From JAKASV01 sp964595035 (GTDB taxonomy: Bacteria; Babelota; Babeliae; Babelales; Vermiphilaceae): 13,015 bases of DNA. The notes beneath the pieces were generated by a model. It did not search any database. It saw only the letters and a program-made list of their open reading frames with translations, and was not told where the DNA came from. The DNA is taken from NCBI GenBank assembly GCA_964595035.1, contig CAZQNW010000031.1, forward strand, positions 1 to 13,015, read 5' to 3'. Numbering within the stretch: position 1 is the first letter of the stretch; the number at the start of each line of letters is the position of its first letter. The position numbers and the translations under genes are program-made. This document shows, one piece after another, positions 8,176-13,015 of this stretch.

Positions 8176-8932
8176 GTTTATGATGTGCCCGTACCGATAT
8201 TTGATACATTACAATCAGTGCAATCACACAAAGCACTAACGCAATAGTCTGATGAATAGATAATACACTCCAAAAACCCACGTCTGTAAAAAATTCACGA
8301 TCACCTCGCAAAAAATCTACAAAAAAGCGCTCTGCACTTTCAAGTGTAAGATAGAGCATAATTAATTGTCCAGGCTTTTTAAGGAATCCTTGAGCAATGT
8401 ATCTCATGATTATAAAAATTATGAAAAGAAGAAGTGCGCTATACAATTGCGTTGGATGAACTAAAGCACACTCGCGCTCAATAGCCCATGGCACACATGT
8501 CTGACATCCATAGCAGCACCCGGCCATAAAACAGCCGATACGAGAAATAGACTGCAAAAGAGGCGCATAGATAGCGATAAGATCCAATAACTTGAATACT
8601 GCTATTCCTTTCTTGCGTAAGTACCAAGGTATGACAATTAAAAGACCCAATATTGATCCTAATAACGAAAATCCACCATCCCATACCGCGATGCAATCAT
8701 ACATACTTTGTATACCTTCATGGTTTGTAAGCAAAAATAAAAGGCGGCCTCCTAAAAGCGCTACAACTATACTAAGACCTATAAGATCAAAAAAGGTATC
8801 TGTACTGATAAGTTTTTTGCGTTGAGGGTCCTTGAGAAATGCCCAAGAAAATATGATAATTCCCAAAAAAATCATGAGCCCATACCATTGTATCGAGATG
8901 GGCCCACATATATGTAAAACTTCAGAATGCAT
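8162..8932 (-). CDS. lgt: Prolipoprotein diacylglyceryl transferase Lgt
   Basis: A 256-residue polytopic inner-membrane enzyme that transfers diacylglycerol from phosphatidylglycerol to the lipobox cysteine of prolipoproteins, the first step of lipoprotein maturation. Hydrophobic spans are visible at about 16-32, 48-68, 88-104, 113-130, 164-178 and 226-244. Signature pieces are Gly-Gly-Arg-Leu-Leu-Phe (61-66), Trp-Asp-Gly-Gly-Phe-Ser (84-89), Ser-Arg131-Ile-Gly-Cys-Phe-Met-Ala-Gly-Cys-Cys-Tyr-Gly (to 142), His-Pro-Thr-Gln-Leu-Tyr (159-164) and Arg202-Phe-Phe-Val-Asp-Phe-Leu-Arg209. By my alignment the position of the essential E. coli His103 is Leu91, and Glu151 is Cys139; the Gly-Cys-Cys-Tyr-Gly form occurs in other Lgt proteins as I recall, but Leu at the His position is odd. 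AAGG eight bases before ATG 8932 is the ribosome site, preceded by a hairpin. Its substrates in this window may include the NAPE-PLD-like protein. Confidence 0.95.
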   Translation of the reverse strand: MHSEVLHICGPISIQWYGLMIFLGIIIFSWAFLKDPQRKKLISTDTFFDLIGLSIVVALLGGRLLFLLTNHEGIQSMYDCIAVWDGGFSLLGSILGLLIVIPWYLRKKGIAVFKLLDLIAIYAPLLQSISRIGCFMAGCCYGCQTCVPWAIERECALVHPTQLYSALLLFIIFIIMRYIAQGFLKKPGQLIMLYLTLESAERFFVDFLRGDREFFTDVGFWSVLSIHQTIALVLCVIALIVMYQISVRAHHKHEPF

Positions 8933-8942
8933 TCGGTTAACC

Positions 8943-8960
8943 TTACAGACTTATCTGTAA
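8943..8960 (-). promoter_or_regulatory. Perfect inverted repeat just upstream of the lgt ribosome site
   Basis: TTACAGA (8943-8949) and TCTGTAA (8954-8960) form a perfect 7-base-pair stem with a 4-base loop in the 43-nt gap between the upstream exported-protein gene and lgt. In the minus-strand transcript the stem ends against the AAGG ribosome site of lgt (about 8941-8944), so folding could partly occlude it or stabilise the 3' end of the upstream message. A T run on the 3' side of the transcript is absent, so it is not an intrinsic terminator. Confidence 0.45.
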
Positions 8961-8975
8961 TGAATTTTTAATATT

Positions 8976-9626
8976 TTATAAATCAACAACTTCATTGAGA
9001 GAAAGATCTACAACCAAGATCCACTTGAATCTATGATTGACCGCATTCTCATCAAGAGACTTATTGTAAGCAGCAAGAACAAGATCTGACAATTGCACAC
9101 AATCAATATCATCATTGATTCTAAATGTTACGCTATATTGCCATTGCAACCAAGGTTCGACGTATTTCAAGAGGCTCATCAACACACCCTTCAACGCACC
9201 TTGTTGCATCGCATAAATAAGCTTCGCAATACCTTTATGTAATTTAATTGTCACAACACCAAACCCATCTTGAACGGTAATTTCCGCTCTAGAACCTGGG
9301 GTTAAAGATTTTCCATTAACAATAATTGTTGAATCAATTAAGTTCGGCAACTCTGCATATGCAGGATCATCACTAAGTGCATCAAAAAAATCACGCATAT
9401 TATTTTCAAACAAAACCGTACGCTGTACATGCGCAACAGGAGCTTGTGGTACAGTAGGAATTACAATGATATTTTCCGTATTTAGAGTTCCTGCAACAGG
9501 AGAACCGGTAAATTTATGCCTGACCCACTGAATTGCTCTCCTAAGACTAATCGGTTCAGTTGTTGTACTTATACACAAGCCAAAGACAATACTCATAAAA
9601 AGTATCATTAACTTTTTCGTATTCAT
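8976..9626 (-). CDS. Exported protein of unknown function heading the lgt-dnaG-rpoD operon
   Basis: A 216-residue protein starting at ATG 9626 with a GAGG ribosome site four bases upstream. Residues 1-20 are a typical signal peptide (Lys4-Lys5, hydrophobic core Leu6-Cys18) and a Thr-rich stretch follows. The mature part has a low-complexity linker rich in Pro, Val and Ala (about 42-68), then a mixed domain (about 70-216) with an acidic helix (77-95), beta-rich segments (Ser-Thr-Ile-Ile-Val-Asn-Gly-Lys at 99-106; Ala-Glu-Ile-Thr-Val-Gln at 114-119), a helical region (about 130-158) and C-terminal strands (164-171, 199-207). I do not recognise a family. It is the first gene after the promoter at 9678-9706 and precedes lgt by 43 nt, so it is probably cotranscribed with lgt and dnaG. 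Confidence 0.83.
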   Translation of the reverse strand: MNTKKLMILFMSIVFGLCISTTTEPISLRRAIQWVRHKFTGSPVAGTLNTENIIVIPTVPQAPVAHVQRTVLFENNMRDFFDALSDDPAYAELPNLIDSTIIVNGKSLTPGSRAEITVQDGFGVVTIKLHKGIAKLIYAMQQGALKGVLMSLLKYVEPWLQWQYSVTFRINDDIDCVQLSDLVLAAYNKSLDENAVNHRFKWILVVDLSLNEVVDL

Positions 9627-9677
9627 GAGACCTCGTTTACTAATTAATGAAAAGTAGAACGAAAGATTATCATCCTA

Positions 9678-9706
9678 ATACTAGCCAAACTTAACTTTCC
9701 TGTCAA
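9678..9706 (-). promoter_or_regulatory. Sigma-70 promoter for the exported protein-lgt-dnaG-rpoD operon
   Basis: On the minus strand, a perfect TTGACA (9706-9701) is followed after 17 bases by TAGTAT (9683-9678), four of six matches to TATAAT. Transcription would start near 9671, about 45 nt before ATG 9626. No other promoter of comparable quality was noticed in the packed gene junctions downstream, so this is the likely main promoter of the six-gene unit. Confidence 0.6.
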
Positions 9707-9920
9707 AAACCATACCTTTAAGCTGTTTTGAATAATTTGAAAACATATATCTGTTCAATATTTACAGCAATCACTATGGCTATCGTTAAACTCGGATATA
9801 TAAAGGTACGTTATTATAATAGCACAGTATCCAATAGAGACCTAATGCCCCAACGGCACTTAAATAATGTCTTTTTCTATTTGAAATTATAATTGCAAAA
9901 TTGCTGTTAATTAAACCTTT
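9707..9920. other. Intergenic stretch with a weak hairpin
   Basis: Together with the promoter and leader at 9627-9706 this makes a 294-base gap between the NAPE-PLD-like gene and the operon. It is AT-rich. AATGCC (9844-9849) can pair with GGCACT (9855-9860), including one G-T pair, around a 5-base loop; no T run follows on the minus strand, so termination of the upstream gene here is doubtful. I see no RNA gene or credible coding frame. Confidence 0.4.
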
Positions 9921-11024
9921 TTAATCAGCAATAGAATGGCGCTGTCCATATTTAAGAACAAGAAGTTTCTCGGGAGGAAGATTATGCTCAGCCCATGCTT
10001 TTTTCATACGATCAACAGGTTCCATGAACTCGTCAACCCCAAAACCAAAAGTTCCCCAATGCATAGGAACACACACTTGAGCTTCAAGATCAATATATGC
10101 TTGTACAGCCTGCTCCGCATCCATATGTATGCTATTTAAATAATCAGGTCTATTGGGGCCTATAGGCAGTAAAGCATAGGTTATCGAAGGAAATATGGCA
10201 TGTATTTCATCAAACTGCCGTTTGCTGTATCCAGTATCACCGGCAAAATAGATTGCGTCTTTGTTCGTTGACACAACCCAACCGCACCATAACGTTATAT
10301 TCGTATCAGTCAATGATCTGCCTGACCAATGACGCGCAGGAACACTTGTAATCTTGATAGATGTATTATCTCGTTTTATAACGACTTCTTGTTCTTGCCA
10401 CCAGGTATATTCGGTAACATAATTAAAACCATTCTTAGTAAACCACGTACCATTTCCTTTGGGAACCATAACCAACGGTTGCTGAGCTCGCAGCATTTTT
10501 AAACTATCTTCATCCATATGATCTGCATGATTATGTGATAGTAAAATTATATCGATACGAGGCAACTTATTAAGCGCTAGACCAGGTTTTTGTGCTCGTC
10601 TATACAACCAAGAAGCATCTCCAAATATGGGATCTGTAATAATATTAAAATTATTAATCTGAATCAAAAAAGTAGCATGGCCTATCCAGGTGACAGCAGG
10701 AGACTCGCTTGCAGTTAATGGTCGCATAGGAGCATACCAATGCTTTACATCTTGAGCAGAAAAAGCCTTCCGCTTCGTTGTAGTATATGCAAACATACGC
10801 GCTGAATCACGCATAAGCTTGGCAACTTCCCATGTATCATACGTATCATTATCATCAATATTCAAATATTGATCATCGACAAATATCGGCTGACTGAATA
10901 AACACGTATTGGCACATTTTTTCTTGTTTTTTGCAATCAAACGAACATGTTCAACGCAACCACACATAGCAGTCATTAGACTACATAGCAAAATAATCAA
11001 CCCTCGAATATAAGGCTTCGACAT
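9921..11024 (-). CDS. Metallo-beta-lactamase-fold hydrolase, NAPE-PLD/UlaG-like, probable lipoprotein or secreted
   Basis: Read from ATG 11024 the protein has 367 residues. This start has an AAAGGA ribosome site five bases upstream; the longer frame from ATG 11111 would begin inside the -35 element of its own promoter and put a poor extra hydrophobic segment ahead of a good signal peptide. The N-terminus (Lys3, Arg7, then Leu-Ile-Ile-Leu-Leu) ends in Met-Cys21-Gly-Cys23, a possible but imperfect lipobox. The metal site is complete: Thr-Trp-Ile-Gly-His-Ala-Thr-Phe (112-119), Ser-His164-Asn-His166-Ala-Asp168-His169, Arg-His232-Trp-Ser-Gly-Arg, Gly-Asp263-Thr-Gly-Tyr-Ser and Met-His322-Trp-Gly-Thr. 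This set, with Leu-Trp-Cys-Gly-Trp after His232, matches the NAPE-hydrolysing phospholipase D group, so a phospholipid or phosphodiester substrate is plausible but not shown. It is transcribed alone, back to back with the helical-protein gene. Confidence 0.92.
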   Translation of the reverse strand: MSKPYIRGLIILLCSLMTAMCGCVEHVRLIAKNKKKCANTCLFSQPIFVDDQYLNIDDNDTYDTWEVAKLMRDSARMFAYTTTKRKAFSAQDVKHWYAPMRPLTASESPAVTWIGHATFLIQINNFNIITDPIFGDASWLYRRAQKPGLALNKLPRIDIILLSHNHADHMDEDSLKMLRAQQPLVMVPKGNGTWFTKNGFNYVTEYTWWQEQEVVIKRDNTSIKITSVPARHWSGRSLTDTNITLWCGWVVSTNKDAIYFAGDTGYSKRQFDEIHAIFPSITYALLPIGPNRPDYLNSIHMDAEQAVQAYIDLEAQVCVPMHWGTFGFGVDEFMEPVDRMKKAWAEHNLPPEKLLVLKYGQRHSIAD

Positions 11025-11083
11025 CGTATTCCTTTGCTTAGTGAAAGTTCTTAGTAGAACGTAATACCCAAACCAATATACTA

Positions 11084-11111
11084 ATAGTAAACTTAAGTCT
11101 GCATTTGTCAA
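11084..11111 (-). promoter_or_regulatory. Sigma-70 promoter for the NAPE-PLD-like gene
   Basis: On the minus strand, a perfect TTGACA (11111-11106) is followed after 16 bases by TACTAT (11089-11084), which predicts a start near 11077 and a leader of about 53 nt before ATG 11024. The -35 box ends 14 bases from the -35 box of the opposing promoter. Confidence 0.6.
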
Positions 11112-11125
11112 AACTTAGGCATATA

Positions 11126-11154
11126 TTGAATACTTGCATGACAATTGCTATATT
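11126..11154 (+). promoter_or_regulatory. Sigma-70 promoter for the helical exported protein-pgeF unit
   Basis: TTGAAT (11126-11131) and TATATT (11149-11154) are separated by exactly 17 bases. Transcription would start near 11161, downstream of the upstream TTG (11105) and ATG (11138) candidate starts, which argues that the gene begins at GTG 11210 with a leader of about 50 nt. Confidence 0.6.
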
Positions 11155-11209
11155 AAATGCGCATTTATTAATCGTCATAGTTTCAGTTATCATAGTATGC
11201 GAGGCTTAT

Positions 11210-12247
11210 GTGATTGTACAATCCAATTCCTTCAAATATATATCCGCATGTCTCACAAGCATCATCTTTCTATGTCAACCTCTGGATGCAAGTACAGATT
11301 TTCAACAAAAATCTTATTCTCTAAAACCTAAATATTCGATTGAAAACATTGGAAAAGCAAGTCTTATTATTGTGGCTACAGGATTTGCCGCTTATGCTCT
11401 TACCAAACTAAGTTCATGGCTCTTTGCACAATCTGATACAACCATAGCAGATCAGGCATACAACGCTATACTCCAAGCTCAGTCGCGATATGCACAAGTT
11501 ATGGCAATATTGAACAAAAATAAACTGAATTATATCAATGAAAATGCATGTATTCGATCGATCTCCGAGCAGACTCTTTATGAAATCGCACAAGCAAAAT
11601 ACTATGACACAGACATTACATTATACCTACAACAACTCGAAAGCACGATCAAAAACATAGAATCACATCTGAGTGAAATACAGCAAACAATACAATCCTT
11701 ACAGTCAAACTCTAATATTGATCACAAGTCTACACAACGTATTGTACGCATGCATGCAATAGAAAGTATTATAAACAAAACGCTTCCGTTTTTAAAATTT
11801 ACCTATGCATACCTTAGCCACCATGCAACATATTTCCTTTTGTTCGAAACAGAAAATGAGATGTTGTACCACTATGAACAATGCCTACAAGCAATTGACC
11901 GCTACCCTGATGATATAAACACACTCCGTGAAGTTATTCACCAATCCGTCATGAGTTATCAATTCCTCCTTTATGATCCATATCCATATCATCGTTATTT
12001 AAAGCTACTCGAAAATGATATTAATACGTTACACATAGCGATGAATAAACTTTCATATGAATACACAAGTCGTTATAATGCGGCATACGCTCTCTGTAAC
12101 AAGTTGGAATATATTCGCTCAACAGCTCTAAATTCTCCATACTACACGCAAGAAATACATCGTTATGAATATGAGCAATTAATGCAAAAAGTACAAGACT
12201 CACAAAATCAGTACGAACCAATATTGGTTACTGAACAATTATTTTAA
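11210..12247 (+). CDS. Exported, mostly helical protein of unknown function
   Basis: A 345-residue protein when started at GTG 11210, chosen because GAGG lies five bases upstream, a compact signal peptide follows at once (Lys9, hydrophobic core Ile11-Cys22, then Leu-Asp-Ala-Ser) and the promoter lies just upstream. The frame is open back to TTG 11105, giving 380 residues, and an ATG at 11138 is possible, but both precede the predicted transcription start. Residues about 51-73 form a second hydrophobic stretch (Ala-Ser-Leu-Ile-Ile-Val-Ala-Thr-Gly-Phe), a probable membrane anchor. The rest is Gln-, Tyr- and Leu-rich with long helices, including a coiled-coil-like stretch at about 135-165. No family is recognised. 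The signal peptide, basic or linker segment and internal hydrophobic span resemble the plan of the ankyrin protein at 1300-2574. pgeF follows 23 nt downstream, so the two are probably cotranscribed. Confidence 0.78.
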   Translation: MIVQSNSFKYISACLTSIIFLCQPLDASTDFQQKSYSLKPKYSIENIGKASLIIVATGFAAYALTKLSSWLFAQSDTTIADQAYNAILQAQSRYAQVMAILNKNKLNYINENACIRSISEQTLYEIAQAKYYDTDITLYLQQLESTIKNIESHLSEIQQTIQSLQSNSNIDHKSTQRIVRMHAIESIINKTLPFLKFTYAYLSHHATYFLLFETENEMLYHYEQCLQAIDRYPDDINTLREVIHQSVMSYQFLLYDPYPYHRYLKLLENDINTLHIAMNKLSYEYTSRYNAAYALCNKLEYIRSTALNSPYYTQEIHRYEYEQLMQKVQDSQNQYEPILVTEQLF

Positions 12248-12266
12248 CCTTTTTATATTTAGGTTA
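12245..12266 (+). promoter_or_regulatory. Inverted repeat covering the pgeF ribosome site
   Basis: TAACCT (12245-12250) and AGGTTA (12261-12266) can form a 6-base-pair stem with a 10-base loop. The 3' arm contains the AGG ribosome site of pgeF, which lies seven bases before ATG 12271. Folding would hide the site, while a ribosome finishing the upstream gene at 12247 would open it, suggesting translational coupling. This is inference from base pairing only. Confidence 0.35.
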
Positions 12267-12270
12267 CGTT

Positions 12271-12999
12271 ATGGCGTTATATTGTGATGAGCATATTACT
12301 ATTTATTTTGGCGATAGCAGTGATCAGTTAGATGTTTCATCAACTACCTACGATCAATACCACACGCAAAAGCAACTTATCACTATAAAACCTTTCAGCT
12401 CACTCCAAGCAGTAATGGAGATTAACCATCTCGTGTTTCCAAAACAAGTTCATGGCAAACAAGGCATAGTTATCGATAATTCAACATTACATGCAATAAA
12501 TCCTTTTGAAGTTGATGGTGATTACATCGTAACTAATATTCCACATACAGGACTTGGAATATTAACAGCTGACTGCCTACCAATCATATTATACGACATA
12601 AAAAACCATGCTATCGCTGCGATCCATGCAGGTTGGCGTAGTTCAGTACAAAAAATTGTTGTGCATGCAACACAACACATGCACACCCTTTATAGAACTG
12701 ACCCAACAAATATACGCGTATTCTTTGGCCCATGCGCTCACCCATGCTGTTATAGTGTCGGCCCTGATGTAATGCAAGCTGTGGCACCACATCAAAACAA
12801 GGTCATTAGAATTGAAAATAATCAACGTTATCTAGATCTCATACATTACAACAAACTCCTTCTTGAATATGAAGGAATTCCATCAGAAGCATTTTGCTCA
12901 GATTATACTCAATGCACCATTTGCAACCCTTTATTCTGGTCATACCGTCGTCAACAAAAGCGCGCCGGACGACAAATGACGGTCGTAAGCTTAAGATAA
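12271..12999 (+). CDS. pgeF: Laccase-domain protein PgeF/YfiH (peptidoglycan editing factor)
   Basis: A 242-residue protein of the multicopper-oxidase-like YfiH/YlmD/LACC1 family, at the usual length. Conserved pieces are Lys-Gln-Val-His61-Gly (58-62), Asp-Gly-Asp (82-84), Leu-Thr-Ala-Asp-Cys102-Leu-Pro (98-104), Ala-Ile-His119-Ala-Gly-Trp-Arg (117-123), Gly-Pro-Cys-Ala (153-156) and the C-terminal Arg-Arg-Gln-Gln-Lys-Arg-Ala-Gly-Arg-Gln (226-235). His61, Cys102 and His119 are the expected zinc-binding residues. Members act on purine nucleosides (adenosine deaminase and nucleoside phosphorylase activity) and in E. coli the protein prevents misincorporation of the wrong amino acid into peptidoglycan precursors; which role applies here is not visible. 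A second gene after the exported helical protein, it lies 23 nt downstream with a weak AGG ribosome site inside an inverted repeat. The frame ends 16 bases before the window edge. Confidence 0.96.
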   Translation: MALYCDEHITIYFGDSSDQLDVSSTTYDQYHTQKQLITIKPFSSLQAVMEINHLVFPKQVHGKQGIVIDNSTLHAINPFEVDGDYIVTNIPHTGLGILTADCLPIILYDIKNHAIAAIHAGWRSSVQKIVVHATQHMHTLYRTDPTNIRVFFGPCAHPCCYSVGPDVMQAVAPHQNKVIRIENNQRYLDLIHYNKLLLEYEGIPSEAFCSDYTQCTICNPLFWSYRRQQKRAGRQMTVVSLR

Positions 13000-13015
13000 C
13001 ACTCTTATTATCCTA

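Noticed and set aside
9812..9822. TATAAT-like box on the minus strand in the gap after the NAPE-PLD-like gene
   Set aside because: No -35 element lies at 16-18 bases and no gene follows closely; such AT-rich matches are expected by chance.
9776..9892. Plus-strand 38-codon frame starting ATG in the gap beside the operon promoter
   Set aside because: It has no ribosome site or protein-like composition, lies in AT-rich intergenic sequence and is no longer than expected by chance.
11025..11111. N-terminal extension of the NAPE-PLD-like protein to ATG 11111
   Set aside because: It would begin in the -35 box and carry a second hydrophobic segment ahead of a good signal peptide; ATG 11024 has a clear ribosome site.
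11105..11209. N-terminal extension of the helical exported protein to TTG 11105 or ATG 11138
   Set aside because: Both candidates lie upstream of the predicted transcription start and lack a ribosome site; GTG 11210 has GAGG and a signal peptide. The longer forms remain possible.
1..13015. CRISPR arrays, insertion sequences, tRNA/rRNA genes, toxin-antitoxin or defence cassettes
   Set aside because: None seen: no regularly spaced repeats, transposase motifs, cloverleaf sequences or small paired toxin-like genes.

Overview
The window is AT-rich bacterial DNA carrying ten protein genes: nine complete and one cut by the left edge. There are no RNA genes, insertion sequences or CRISPR arrays. Four genes belong to universal bacterial families: primase DnaG, the housekeeping sigma factor RpoD, prolipoprotein transferase Lgt and a PgeF/YfiH laccase-domain protein. 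A fifth is a CNNM/CorC-type CBS membrane protein. The other five are envelope or secreted proteins: an ankyrin-repeat protein, a His/Cys (clan CD-like) protein, three proteins I cannot assign; a NAPE-PLD-like metallo-hydrolase is the tenth gene and also carries an export-type N-terminus. So many exported novel proteins plus an ankyrin protein beside core genes suggests a host-associated bacterium with a reduced genome. Candidatus Dependentiae (TM6) is my best guess, by inference only; no rRNA marker is present.

Layout: (1) 1-978, minus strand, a secreted protein with a His-Gly / Thr-Cys dyad, continuing past the left edge. (2) 979-1299, a divergent promoter region. (3) 1300-2574, plus strand, an exported ankyrin-repeat protein. 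(4) 9626 down to 2665, minus strand, six tightly packed genes: unknown exported protein - lgt - dnaG - rpoD - CNNM/CorC protein - small Cys-rich exported protein. lgt and dnaG overlap by 14 nt, the next gaps are 26, 26 and 17 nt, and a TTGACA promoter lies just upstream of the first gene. (5) 11024 down to 9921, minus strand, a metallo-beta-lactamase-fold hydrolase of the NAPE-PLD/UlaG type. (6) 11210-12999, plus strand, an exported helical protein of unknown function followed by pgeF.

The long minus-strand unit is a variant of the macromolecular-synthesis operon (rpsU-dnaG-rpoD in Escherichia coli), linking replication priming and housekeeping transcription to lipoprotein maturation and membrane ion homeostasis. 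RpoD keeps the region 2.4 and 4.2 sequences that read standard promoters, and five sigma-70-type promoters can be read in front of the transcription units in this same window. They fix two gene starts: the NAPE-PLD-like gene starts at 11024 and the helical-protein gene most likely at 11210, because longer readings of both would begin inside the opposing promoters.

The most interesting items are the possible clan CD peptidase-like exported protein at the left edge, the lgt-dnaG-rpoD-CorC operon bracketed by two unknown exported proteins, the acidic tail on RpoD, an Lgt lacking the expected catalytic-region histidine, and the compact back-to-back promoter pair at 11084-11154. I see no convincing complete new multi-gene defence or toxin system.
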